Below the pieces are notes generated by a model that saw only the letters and a program-made list of their open reading frames with translations, was not told the DNA's origin and ran no database searches. From Symbiodinium natans (Eukaryota > Sar > Dinophyceae > Suessiales > Symbiodiniaceae), in NCBI GenBank assembly GCA_905221605.1, contig CAJNDS010002065.1:103501-167500 (forward strand): a stretch of 64,000 nucleotides of DNA, given 5' to 3'. A program made the translations under genes and the position numbers. Below, one piece after another: positions 46,866 to 56,858 of this stretch. The number at the start of each line of letters is the position of its first letter. The stretch's first letter is position 1.

Positions 46866-47221
46866 TTCCTAGGGTTTTGGGTTTAGGGTCCGGGTTTAGG
46901 GTTTAGGGTTTAGGGTTTAGGGTTTAGGGTTTAGGGTTTAGGGTTTAGGGTTTAGGGTTTAGGGTTTAGGGTTTAGGGTTAGAGGGTTTAGGGTTTAGGG
47001 TTTAGGGTTTTGGGTTTAGGGTTTAGGGTTTAGGGTTTAGGGTTTAGGGTTTAGGGTTTAGGGTTTAGGTGTTTAGGGGTTTAGGGGTTTAGGGTTTAGG
47101 GTTTAGGGTTTAGGGTTTAGGGTTTAGGGTTTAGGGTTTAGGGTTTAGGGTTTAGGGTTTAGGGTTTAGGGTTTAGGGTTTAGGGTTTAGGGTTTAGGGT
47201 TTAGGGTTTAGGGTTTAGGGT
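46866..47221 (+). repeat. Longest heptamer TTTAGGG array (about 50 units)
   Basis: Nearly pure over 350 bp, with a few slips (TTAGAGGG near 46980, GTGTTTAGGGG near 47068). Confidence 0.95.
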
Positions 47222-47313
47222 GCCCAGCAAGTCTTCTTTTGCAAGAGCTTAGCATTTTTTGGCCGAAGGGCTCAACATGAAGTTTTTGGGCCCTCGGCGG
47301 TTCCTGATTCCGA

Positions 47314-47440
47314 CCCCCCCCCCCCCCCCCCACCCCCCCAACACCCCCCCCCCAACACCCCCCACCCCCCCCCCCCACCCCCCCCCCACCCCCCCCACCC
47401 CCCCCCCCCCCCACCCCCACCCCCCTCCCCCCCCTCCCAG
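47314..47440 (+). repeat. C-rich CCCCCCA array
   Basis: Poly-C interrupted by single A. It directly follows the longest telomere array after about 90 bp. Frames over it are poly-Pro/poly-Gly artefacts. Confidence 0.9.
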
Positions 47441-48454
47441 CTCCTCGGACCTCAGGACCGCCCAGGGCCCAGATCTGCTGCTTCAGCTCACGCACCTTCC
47501 CGCATTGGGAAGTCGGGGTGCTTCTTGACGATGTGGGCTGCGTGCCATGGACAGCTTCTGAGGATGTACGAAGCCGAAGCTTTCCAGAGGAGCCAGGGGG
47601 GCTCGGAACTGAACATTTTTCCCCTGCGGTGCCCACAAAACTCTGCCGAGCTGCGCTGCAAAGCGGATCCTTAGCGCCAAGGCATCCAGCTGCTTCAGAT
47701 CTTTGCTACATGTTTATGGCAAAGTGCTGATAGAAGTCGATGGTAAGAAATACTTACCAAAAACACGGGCCAACGATACGACTTATCAGCTGTGACAGCT
47801 ACCATGAATGTGACTCATCCCGGGAACGATGATCTTCTTGACTGCTACTGACCGGATGGAAAGTGTGGCGACAAACATCTTCCCGGCGCAACGAGAACAC
47901 AGTGAAGCGGCTTCTAATCCAACTATTAATGGTGCTTTTCGATTACTATCCTAAAGTTGGCCGGGGTGCCACAGAGACGCAGGCGATCACCTCGCCCGCG
48001 ATGGAGAGAACCTCTCCGAGAGGCTTCGTTCATCCTACCGCAACCCTCAGAGACCTCTAATCCCCACAACAAGTCGCGTGGGCCCAAAACCGATGTTCAG
48101 CGTCAAAGGAATATGCATGATAACAGGGTGGCAGCATCGCTGGGATGTGCTGGCATGGTGGAAGTATGCCGCAGCAGACCAGCGGAATTTCAATAGTGCG
48201 CAGATGTATGAGCCAGAGCGGTTCTCCGCAGAACCCACTGCGCAGCAGCAGCCAGGCACAAAACACGGCATAGGAGGCGCAAAAGGGATTGGCTCGACCC
48301 CCCATGGACGAGTCTGCGTGTCATGTGTGGCAGACATGGGCTTGGTAGCTTCGACACATGTTGTCAAGTGAACCTTTGGTTAAGCGCTTTGACTTGGCAG
48401 GGTCTCCAAAGTCTCCAAACCAATATGGTGCACCGATCTGGGCCCGGAACACCG
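47441..48454. other. Unique non-coding segment
   Basis: Overlapping frames on both strands (47483-47730 and 48047-48371); none was recognised. Confidence 0.35.
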
Positions 48455-48825
48455 AAACCCTAAACCCTAAACCCTAAACCCCAAACCCTAAACCCACACC
48501 TAGAGTTGCGGAGCTCGCGACCGGCATAAAAAAGGGCGTGAGAGTTGCTGCTGGAAGGTTAGGCCACGATTCGGAAACTAACGGCGGCACAGGTTCCCTT
48601 CTTGTTCCCCATCATTCCTCATGCAACCCCTCGGAAACAAGCTCCTCTTTAGGCGCGCCTTGAGTTTGTGACTTTGGCGCTTGGTGGCTCTTTGTCTTGA
48701 GATGTGTTGAGCATCGACAAGCTCTGGAAATTAGTTTGCGCTTCCACCTTGTTTCACCCTAAACCCTAAACCCTAAACCCTAAACCCTAAACCCTAAACC
48801 CTAAACCCTAAACCCTAAACCCTAG
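48455..48825 (-). repeat. Two CCCTAAA tracts
   Basis: 48455-48496 (six units) and 48755-48825 (ten perfect units). Confidence 0.9.
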
Positions 48826-48950
48826 TTTCGCTTGAAGTTGGAGCGCCTGGCCTCTCAAGTCCTAACTCGCAGGCCGCTGCCACCAGGCCTGGGTCGCTAT
48901 ATTGGAAGCCTGAAGCTTGAGGTTTCGAGCTTCGGTTTTGGGAAGACCTC

Positions 48951-49334
48951 AAACCCTAAACCCTCAACCCTGAACCCTTTTGCAACCAGGTCTCTGCAGC
49001 CAGCCGGGTACTACCCTGAACCCTAAACCCCTAAACCCCTAAACCCCTAAACCCCTAAACCCCGAAACCCCGAAACCCCGAAACCCCTAACCCCCTAAGC
49101 CCTACAGTCAACCCTAAACCCTAAAGAACCCAGAGCCGAAGGGCTCTGATGGCCGCACGCGCCCCGGAAGCAGGACCTGGCGCGCCGGAGCAAAAAGCAA
49201 AAGGGATCTGGGATCACAAGCGTTCTAGGGCCGAGACCACCCTAAACCCGAGACCCTAAACCCTAAACCCTAAACCCTAAACCCTAAACCCTTTTGAGCA
49301 AACCCCAAACCCTAAACCCTAAACCCTAAACCCC
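48951..49334 (-). repeat. CCCTAAA tracts including an 8-mer block
   Basis: 48951-48979, 49015-49131 (CCCCTAAA and CCCCGAAA octamers) and 49239-49334 (normal heptamers). Confidence 0.85.
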
Positions 49335-49421
49335 TCTGAGCCCAGAGCCCCACAGTCCGACGGTGGCTGGGGCAGCATCCAGAGGCGCACTCATGGCACA
49401 GGCTTCAGTCAAGCCACCATA

Positions 49422-49778
49422 TTAGGGTTTCGGGGCTTAGGGGTTTAGGGGTTCAAGGGGTTTAGGGTTTTAGGGGTGAAGGGTTTTAGGGGTTCAGGGG
49501 GTTTAGGGGTTTAGGGGTGTAGGGGTTTAGGGGTTTAGGGGTGAAGGGTTTTAGGGGTTTGGGGGTTTAGGGGTTTAGGGGTTTGGGGGTTTGGGGGTTT
49601 AGGGGTTTAGGGGTGTAAGGGTTTAGGGGTTTAGGGGTTCAGGGGTTCAGGGGTTTGGGGGTTTAGGGGTGTAGGGGTGTAGGGGTTTAGGGGTTTAGGG
49701 GTTTTGGGGTTTAGGGCTTTAGGGCTTTAGGGCTTTAGGGCTTTCGGGGTTTAGGGGTTTAAGGTTATATTGAGGGCT
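49422..49778 (+). repeat. TTTAGGGG 8-mer array (about 40 units)
   Basis: Octamers with TTTGGGGG, TTCAGGGG and TGTAGGGG variants, ending in four GGGCTTTA units. Confidence 0.95.
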
Positions 49779-49892
49779 TGTGTTGCTCCATAACTTCTGC
49801 CGGAGCTGCACCTGCAACCAAAAGCGATTGCGTCCTACGTTCCCCCATAAAGCTGAGCCAGACGGGGCATGTTGTGAGCTTACGAATCTCGG

Positions 49893-49985
49893 CCTAGGGG
49901 AGGATTCGGGGACCCTTGGGGCCATAATTAGACCCTGTGAATAAGAGGGTTAAGAAGGGGTTGGTCTCCCTTATCCTACCTAGGA
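49893..49985. mobile_element. MITE-like element, family I copy 2
   Basis: CCTAGGGGAGGATTCGGGG with CCCTTATCCTACCTAGG at the other end; shares GACCCTTGGGG and CTGTGAATAAG with copy 1. Confidence 0.7.
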
Positions 49986-50059
49986 TAGATCTCCTGGCCA
50001 GGAATCCCCTTCAACGCCTGCCTCGAGGCACAAAAACCTGAACCCCCTCGGTGCCACAT

Positions 50060-51150
50060 TCGAGGGTTCTTAAAATAGGGGTACCCTTTTGGGGGTTCCC
50101 TTTATAAGGATTATACTATTTTGGGGTATATTAAGGGCACCCCCCCCCCCTTTTTTGGAAATACCCATCTCAAAGCCCTGGCCCAGACACCTCCGTCCCC
50201 AACGGGAATCCCGCGACCCCCAACAGCATAAAACCACTTGGACACAGCGCCTGCACGCGAGACCCCTACACTCTGAAAGCTTTCCCCCCCCCCGAGAACC
50301 GGAAGTGCACTGAAGCTTAAGTCACAACTCTCAAAACTCCTGCATGCCCTAGCGCCAACTTGATCCACAAGCCCCAAAAGAGCCTGCGGGTAGTCAAAGC
50401 CTAAACACTCCACAACCTCCACCTACACTGAACTTGGAAACCTAGCAAAAAATATATGATTTTTAGCTGCTTCTTAGGAATGATACCCAAAAAACACAAC
50501 TATTTCCAGGTATCCCTAAAGCCATAACCCTCGGGCCGAGATGCCTTGAAGAGGCGCTGGGCCTCCGCGCTGAGGTTGGGGTTCGGATCCTTGACGGCAC
50601 GGCGGTTTTTTTAGGGTTTTCGAGGCTGAAGAAGGTTGAGAAAACGACTAGCTTTCCAGAGCTCTGCAAGATGAGCCTCTTAAGGGCTGCACAGCCCACA
50701 AGATCTCAACCCAATCTCCTCAGTCTGATGTATGATCTGGGATTCTGGTCGACAAGCACGAAGATTCTGGAGGACTTGTGGGAATCTGCGCTACGAGCAC
50801 CGTGTTTCTGAGAGCCTGTCGGGGGATTGTTCCACGTCCTCCTCCCAACCTGCCATGCAAGACAAGTCTTCGAAGGGCTCGCACATCTACGCGTGCTTCA
50901 AGTGCTTCAAGCTGCCATCTGTATTCTTAGAAATATTATTGACATCGTGAACATTTTGAATATTTCTTCATACTCTGAACATTTGAATATTACTCAGATT
51001 ACTAGTAGCACTCAGAAGACCTATATTGTGAGGCCACACCGCCTGCTGGTGTCGGCAGCTCATGAATCTCGTCGCAGACATGGTGGTACCACCACCTGAG
51101 CAGCTCCGGTCAGGACCGGAAGCTTTGCATCGAGGTGTTGAAACCGACTC
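50060..51150. other. Unique segment; possible decayed element at 50060-50160
   Basis: TTAAAATAGGGGTACCC and ACTATTTTGGGGTATATTAA suggest a decayed MITE. 50935-51005 is A/T rich with two GAACATTTGAATATT-like repeats. No gene was recognised. Confidence 0.35.
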
Positions 51151-51158
51151 GGCAATGG

Positions 51159-51508
51159 GGTTTAGGGTTTAGGGTTTAGGGTTTAGGGTGTAGGGTGTAG
51201 GGTTTAGGGTTTAGGGTTTAGGGTCTAGGGTCTAGGGTCTAGGGTCTAGGGTCTAGGGTCTAGGGTCTAGGGTCTAGGGTCTAGGGTCGAGGGTGTAGGG
51301 TCTAGGGTGTAGGGGGTAGGGTCTAGGGTCTAGGGTCTAGTAGGGTCTAGGGGTCAGGGGTCTAGGGTCTAGGGTCTAGGGGTCTAGGGTCTGGGGTCTA
51401 GGGTCTAGGGTCTAGGTCTAGGGTCTAGGGTCTAGGGTCGAGGGTCTAGGGTCTAGGTTCTAGGGTCTAGGGTCTAGGGTCTAGGGTCTAGGGTTTTAAG
51501 GGTTTAGT
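51159..51508 (+). repeat. TCTAGGG variant telomere-like array
   Basis: Starts with TTTAGGG and GTGTAGGG, then about 35 units of TCTAGGG (51215-51490) before reverting to TTTAGGG. Confidence 0.95.
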
Positions 51509-51593
51509 CCGCACCCTTAGTATGGGTTTTAGGGCTGCGGCGAAGAAATCCGCCGAGGCCTTGGGCCGGAGGTGTATAGGTTGTCAGAACAGG

Positions 51594-51745
51594 CACCCCC
51601 CTCCAAATCCTCCCCCACACCCCCCGCCGTTGTTCACGACCCCCCCCCCACCCCCCCCCCCACCCCCCCCCCCACCCCCCCCCACCCCGCCCCCCACCCC
51701 CCCCCCACACCCCCCCCCCCACCCCCCCCCCTCCCCTCCCCTGCC
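51594..51745 (+). repeat. C-rich CCCCCCA array
   Basis: Poly-C with single A, like 47314-47440 and again about 90 bp after a long variant telomere array. Confidence 0.9.
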
Positions 51746-51779
51746 CCCCATTTCCCCCCCCCCACCCCCCTCTCCCAAA

Positions 51780-51892
51780 AAAACCCTCAACCCCAAAGCG
51801 TGAACCTTGAGCCCTAAACTAACCCTCAACCCCAAACCCCAAACCATAAACCCGGAACCCTCAACCCTCAACCCTCAACCCAACCCTTATTG
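51780..51892 (-). repeat. Degenerate CCCTAAA/CCCTCAA tract
   Basis: CCCTCAA, CCCCAAA and CCATAAA variants dominate. Confidence 0.75.
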
Positions 51893-52062
51893 CTTGGGGT
51901 CCAGCGACTTGGGCGCTGCGGAATCACCATGCTCATGCGCTGGGCCGGGCCGAGGCGGGTCGCGTAGCGTTAAAATTATTACTTCGATCATCACTGTCAC
52001 CCTACAGCTAACGATACGGGAGCCATCCTGCTGTTTCGGGATAAGTAATTCGCTGAGGCTTC

Positions 52063-52290
52063 GAACCCTAAACCCTAAACCCTAAACCCTAAACCCCATC
52101 TGCACAATTCTGGGGGCGGGATTCTCTGGGGCTGGCCACTCCAGGGACGTTGGTATAAGGGGAACATCCCAATATCCATCTAAACCCTTAACCCTAAAAC
52201 CTAAACCCTAAACCCTAAACCCTCTCTGCACAATTCTCTGGGGGCGGGATTCTCTGGGGCAGGGAGACCACCCCAACATCCATCTAAACC
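52063..52290. repeat. Direct duplication interleaved with CCCTAAA tracts
   Basis: CTGCACAATTCT...GGGGGCGGGATTCTCTGGGGC occurs at 52099-52135 and 52224-52262, and ATCCATCTAAACC follows each. CCCTAAA tracts precede both copies (52063-52096, 52179-52222). Confidence 0.8.
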
Positions 52291-52368
52291 TTTGCCGGCC
52301 ACCACTTCTCAATCTCTTCCAGGTCGATGGATGCAGCCGGCTGTCCTTTGGCCCTTGGTTGCTGACAC

Positions 52369-52435
52369 AGGGTTTAGGGTTTAGGGTTTAGGGTTTGGGG
52401 TTTGGGGTTTGGGGTTTCGGGTTTAGGGTTTTGGG
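52369..52435 (+). repeat. TTTAGGG tract
   Basis: Nine units, three TTTGGGG. Confidence 0.85.
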
Positions 52436-52975
52436 ATGTCTTCTCGTTCTTGCGTTTGCGGGGCCGGTTGCAGATTTCAGGGTTCTAGCAAGAATGGAAG
52501 AGTACAGCAAGCGGCTCAGCTTTCCGAGACATGTAGGACCTCTCATTCCACACGAAGGAGCAGGAAGAGCTGCACCGGTAGTCACTTTCCTTAAGTACTG
52601 AACCTGACGCTTCGGGATGCCTTCGACCTCGCTTACCATACGTGAAAGAGATGAGGCAAGAAGAACTTGAAAAACCGACAAAATCTGAGGGCTTCTCATC
52701 TACGGCACGTACACCAGTTGCTCACAGAGCATGGAGTGCCAGATGCTGGGACTCTGGATGCTCCCTTATCGCTGCACTCTCGTGTTCTGGAGAGTCTAGA
52801 CATCATCAGGTTGCCGTATCATGTTCCGAGGGGCGCATGCAGCCGCTGCAGGTATGACACCTGAGGCTGTCTCTTTGGTTTCAGACTTTCAGTGGGCTCA
52901 GGGCTTATTCACGTTCGGAGGCCGAGCGTGTTTTAGCCCTCAGCCCCGAAGCGATTTGGGCAGACTGTTTGGAGG
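52436..52975. other. Unique non-coding segment left of the copia element
   Basis: No recognisable gene. Confidence 0.35.
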
Positions 52976-53025
52976 GTTTAGGGTTTAGGGTTTAGGGTTT
53001 AGGGTTTAGGGTTTAGGGTTTAGGG
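52976..53025 (+). repeat. TTTAGGG tract, left half of the copia target
   Basis: Seven perfect units ending exactly at the LTR. They are in phase with 62941 onward once the duplication is removed. Confidence 0.95.
53021..53025. repeat. Target-site duplication, left copy (TAGGG)
   Basis: TAGGG lies directly outside the 3' LTR and is repeated at 62936-62940. Five base pairs is the usual copia duplication length. Because the target is itself a heptamer repeat containing TAGGG, part of the match could be coincidental. Removing the element plus one copy restores a perfectly phased heptamer array. Confidence 0.8.
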
Positions 53026-53246
53026 TACGGGGGGAACCCGAAGGGGGACGAGAAACCGAAAAGTCAACCCCAACAGAATCCCTTGATTTCCCTGGATCAA
53101 CCACACAACAAACCCAAACCACAGGGCACTCACCTTTTACTACCAGGCACATGGCCCAGTCTTGAGCCATAAGAGATTCCCGGGTACATTGACCCTTTCA
53201 ACACCCAACACTAACTTCTTTCTACAATACCAGTTGCAGCTCCGCA
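53026..53246 (-). repeat. 3' LTR of the copia element (221 bp)
   Basis: Downstream LTR, identical by eye to 62715-62935. Its outer end abuts an in-phase TTTAGGG tract at 52976-53025. Identity of the two LTRs implies little time since insertion, because both are copied from one template. Confidence 0.95.
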
Positions 53247-53260
53247 CTCCCCCTGTCCTA
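53247..53260 (-). promoter_or_regulatory. Polypurine tract (plus-strand primer)
   Basis: The minus strand reads TAGGACAGGGGGAG immediately upstream of the 3' LTR, the expected place for the RNase H-resistant plus-strand primer. Confidence 0.8.
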
Positions 53261-53432
53261 GGATTTCCTAGGACACATTGGAGATGCAGATCTTTGGCCA
53301 AAAACTGCCATTAGGGCAGTAGCCTGCTGCTTGACGTGCACATTATGGTTTTACGTCTTCCAGGACGCCCCTTCAGCTCATTGGCCGAATCCCTTACCAC
53401 TGAGGATTTCTTCACCTCGAACTTGAAAAAGT
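53261..53432 (-). other. 3' untranslated part of the copia element
   Basis: 172 bp between the ORF2 stop and the polypurine tract. No open frame or motif was recognised. Confidence 0.6.
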
Positions 53433-56400
53433 TTATGTTCCAGCGGCCCGTTCCTCACCAAGGAACTCAGCATTCACCACCCAGCCATCCTTGAGGCAAT
53501 GCTTGCAAAGCGTCTTAGCCCTGGGCTGTGAATATCGCAGAACATCACAATCACTGCTTGCGTGCATACAGTTCCCACCCACTGTTGTATACAGAGTGGC
53601 ACTCGCAGGAATAACCACCACTTTCTTGATCCACAGCCATTTGTACAGCCGCCGAAAGAGGCACCATGTCAATTCCCAGATTATGATTGCTGCCACCAAA
53701 TACGCAACAAGGTCTGAATTGTTGATAACCATTTCAATGCCTTGAGCCAGAACCATAGCCGTAGATGTGTTGGCGACCTGGCACACCCCTTCTTCTGAGC
53801 AAAAGAAACCAGCAGCTGACACTTCTTCTCCACCTGTTGCCATCCCTTGCAGGGATGCAGCCACCATCATGACCGCCATTGCAAGAGAGGCCCTTTTCAA
53901 GTCAGTTCCTTGCACTAACAGTTGGAGACCCCAAAGTGCCTTTTGCTTTGCATAAACCTGTCCACTCATCAATTTTGTCAACAGGTCAGCAATCATATAC
54001 TCACCACGAAGATGCGCTATCACCATGTAACCACGGTCCACCAGAGACCTGACACCAGCTGCTCGAATTCTCAGGTGTCTTGTTCTCCAGCTACCAGCAG
54101 GATATTGAATGATTGAACACGTCGAAACCGAATCTGTATACAGCACCTTTTGCAGCGATTCTTCACCTGTTCCAACCAAAGCGGCAATTATAGGGGTACA
54201 CGACTGGATCATCGTTGCTCCCTCTATAGATGCATGCAATTCAGCTTCAGCAGTGCTCAAAGCCACCGTTGATTGTCTCTGCGTTGCCCACATCACTGGA
54301 CAATCACCCCAAACCACCACCGCTCCTGAGTGGCTCTTTTCGTTTTCACCTGCTGCAAAGCTAGCATCCGCGTAAGACTCCACCACCTTGACGCCTCGCC
54401 CATAACGCAACACCTCATTCCTTTCTTTTTCGCATGTTGCGATTGCACCAAACGTCAGGCCTAACGTTGGAGTTGCAGCAAGGTATCGAAATACCTCCTC
54501 AGCCTTTTTAACCACAAATCGCGGCCTTCGGGATGTCCACAAAGACAACTGGCTTGTGCAGAAAGCCAAATCAGGTCGAGTTTTGATTGCCACCCAGAGG
54601 AACTCCCCTACGGCACCTTGAGCCGCTCGCAAGGAGGGAATATCCACCTCCTCTTCTTCACCTGGAGTTTCTTTCACCATTGGCAGGTTACTACCTTTTC
54701 CAGTTTCATCAATCTGATACCCTCTTCGGTTCAGCAAATCTCTCACAAAGTCCTCCTGGTTGAGAAAGAAGCTGCCATTTCGGTACCAGATTTGGACACC
54801 CAAAAACTTCAGGAATCCATCACCACAGCCTGGACCACAGAACTCGGGTTCAGAAGTTTTCCACTCCTTCCTGATCTGTTCCAAGGCTTCCCGGAGCACT
54901 GTCATAGTCCCAGCCATCAAAAAATCATCCACGTAAAGACCCATTGTCCCTACCAACTTGCTTGCACCTTCCGGCTTCTCTTGTGCCATAATAAGGAACA
55001 GACTTGGGTCTGCATTGGACCTCTGAAAGCTCATTGCTTGTCCATCCTTTGACACCCAAGACATGCCTTGAAGACGTTGGTCTCGCCACTCCACCCATGC
55101 TGCAGGACTTTCGGCCAAACCGTACAAGGCCTTCCTCACAATCCACCGCTCCTCTTTTGTGCAAAGACCCAATTTCACCGCCGCCCTTGGGGGCTGCACC
55201 ACCACCAAACGCCCTTCTCTTTGCGCCCTATTCATCGGCGCCGTCAGAAAAGCTTTGGAGATGTCTAAGCCAGCGATGATCCACACCATATGTGCTGCGT
55301 GCCTCACTTGGCACCTAAATGTAGTTGAATCTAAACCTGGAGCGTACAGCGAGTGACGACTGAGGGACCTTGGCCCTTCGTATTCTGTAGCTGCCGTTGA
55401 CGAAATAAAGTTCCCACATGCACAGATACGGGCACGCCTCCTCCCTGTCCCTTGCTTTCGGGTAAACACCACCAGACTGGGAACGTACTCAATCACCGGT
55501 GCATTAGGCTCTTCCGCCAATTTGTCCAGCTTTTCTTGAGTTGTTGGTTCCACCACTTCCAACTCTTTAACCAAAGACTTCACCTCGTCCGACAATGATT
55601 CCCTCCACTTCTCCAGCTCTTGCATGGCTTCTTGTGTAGGGATTGTTTTTGTTTGCAGGAACTCGACCTCCTCCGCTGCCTCCAGCGCAGTATTCTCTTG
55701 TACCACTTGCTGAACTTGAGCTGCTTTGACCAAAAACTTCGAGAGCTGTTCCTCAGCCCTTTTTGCTTTAACCAGCCATTCTCTGGTCTCCGATCCTTTT
55801 TCATCATTCGACTCATTGGCCGATCCATGGAACTCGTCCAAAATGCAACATTCCTGTTCAGCAATTAGGCGTCGAATACTCAAATGCTCTTCTAGAGCCC
55901 ATTGATGCGCTTCAAACACAGCGTAGTCGACTTCCTCTGCAAGGTCGTCCAGCGAGGTTTCTCTCAGCGTCATTTTTAACCATTTCCTTTTTTCACCTTC
56001 TTCAGCTTGTGGTTCCGGAAGAGGAAACTTGCATTGGAGTAGATAGCACCTATCCTTGTAGCTCAATCGCTCCATAAAAACAGGTGTGTACCCTGTCAAG
56101 GATACTCTGTTCCCTTTCCAAGGCATAGGACCATGCAGTTTTCTCGGAAAGAACGACATGAAGTTCCAGTGGATATCCACCAATTTTCCAGGTAAGACTT
56201 TCTTCCCATAGGATTGCTCCACCACTTCAGCTCCTTCCTCCAAAACCTTTTCATCCTCAACCCACAGCTGACCCTCTTTATAGTCACCAAAGCCACACAC
56301 ATAATTGCAGCAATGCTTTTCATTGTGACTATCCCTATGCAATGATACCGGAGCATTGCACGAGATCTGAAGAGCAGAAAATTTGGCTTCAGGATTGTGG

Positions 56401-56858
56401 TGCTTCACAAATGATGTCAAATAACGACGTAGCCATGGCCTTCGATGGGTCTCCTTTGTAATACCACACACTCCGCCATGAGTATAGTGGCCCAACACCA
56501 GAGCTCGCGTACTTGTGCACCAATTGTTGATACCACCTCTCCGATTCACCCTCTTTGGGTACACAATCCCTTCCAAAAGCTCCTCACAGTCCACGTAATC
56601 ATACATAGACCTTTCATACATTGACTTGGCTTTTTGTTCTTCTTTTTCCAACTGTGTTCCATCCTCGGCAGTCTCACTTTTGCAGACCAAATAAGCATTT
56701 TCATGAGGAGAACAGCATGTCGGCCAATACTCATCACCAGGAACATTGTCCTCAACATCTGCATTTTCTTCCAGCTCCCCCAAACCCTGCATGTCATCCT
56801 CGAAAATTTCTAAGGGCGGACTCTCCCCCCGCTTGCGAAGCAAGCGCAAAGAGCCCAC
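53433..56858 (-). CDS. ORF2: TET/JBP-like dioxygenase domain - reverse transcriptase - RNase H - membrane/Cys-His tail
   Basis: At least 1141 aa. The frame is open from 56945, after two TGA codons, but has no ATG until 56792. It lies in the -1 frame of ORF1, so it is probably made by frameshifting, or less likely by its own start. Residues 120-260: double-stranded-beta-helix 2OG/Fe(II) oxygenase signature, HRDSHN (H174, D176), a GQLWV strand, H242 and R251; HRDxHN is the TET/JBP pattern. About 470-760: copia-type RT with GLDISKAFL (D532) and YVDD (D644, D645). About 825-970: RNase H with D831, E871/E873 and D909 and a late HLRGEYMIADLLTK block. 985-1141: extension with hydrophobic segments near 990-1009 and 1049-1075, then H1099-x4-C1104-x13-C1118-x2-C1121. 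RT/RNase H calls are firm; the oxygenase is strong by motif; the tail is undefined. Numbering starts at 56858. Confidence 0.94.
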   Translation of the reverse strand: MGSLRLLRKRGESPPLEIFEDDMQGLGELEENADVEDNVPGDEYWPTCCSPHENAYLVCKSETAEDGTQLEKEEQKAKSMYERSMYDYVDCEELLEGIVYPKRVNRRGGINNWCTSTRALVLGHYTHGGVCGITKETHRRPWLRRYLTSFVKHHNPEAKFSALQISCNAPVSLHRDSHNEKHCCNYVCGFGDYKEGQLWVEDEKVLEEGAEVVEQSYGKKVLPGKLVDIHWNFMSFFPRKLHGPMPWKGNRVSLTGYTPVFMERLSYKDRCYLLQCKFPLPEPQAEEGEKRKWLKMTLRETSLDDLAEEVDYAVFEAHQWALEEHLSIRRLIAEQECCILDEFHGSANESNDEKGSETREWLVKAKRAEEQLSKFLVKAAQVQQVVQENTALEAAEEVEFLQTKTIPTQEAMQELEKWRESLSDEVKSLVKELEVVEPTTQEKLDKLAEEPNAPVIEYVPSLVVFTRKQGTGRRRARICACGNFISSTAATEYEGPRSLSRHSLYAPGLDSTTFRCQVRHAAHMVWIIAGLDISKAFLTAPMNRAQREGRLVVVQPPRAAVKLGLCTKEERWIVRKALYGLAESPAAWVEWRDQRLQGMSWVSKDGQAMSFQRSNADPSLFLIMAQEKPEGASKLVGTMGLYVDDFLMAGTMTVLREALEQIRKEWKTSEPEFCGPGCGDGFLKFLGVQIWYRNGSFFLNQEDFVRDLLNRRGYQIDETGKGSNLPMVKETPGEEEEVDIPSLRAAQGAVGEFLWVAIKTRPDLAFCTSQLSLWTSRRPRFVVKKAEEVFRYLAATPTLGLTFGAIATCEKERNEVLRYGRGVKVVESYADASFAAGENEKSHSGAVVVWGDCPVMWATQRQSTVALSTAEAELHASIEGATMIQSCTPIIAALVGTGEESLQKVLYTDSVSTCSIIQYPAGSWRTRHLRIRAAGVRSLVDRGYMVIAHLRGEYMIADLLTKLMSGQVYAKQKALWGLQLLVQGTDLKRASLAMAVMMVAASLQGMATGGEEVSAAGFFCSEEGVCQVANTSTAMVLAQGIEMVINNSDLVAYLVAAIIIWELTWCLFRRLYKWLWIKKVVVIPASATLYTTVGGNCMHASSDCDVLRYSQPRAKTLCKHCLKDGWVVNAEFLGEERAAGT

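Noticed and set aside
46866-47221. True chromosome end at the longest TTTAGGG array
   Set aside because: Unique sequence and oppositely oriented tracts continue on both sides, so it is interstitial.
47208-47636. Gly-rich (minus) and Pro-rich (plus) frames resembling structural proteins
   Set aside because: They lie on the poly-C array; the similarity is low complexity only.
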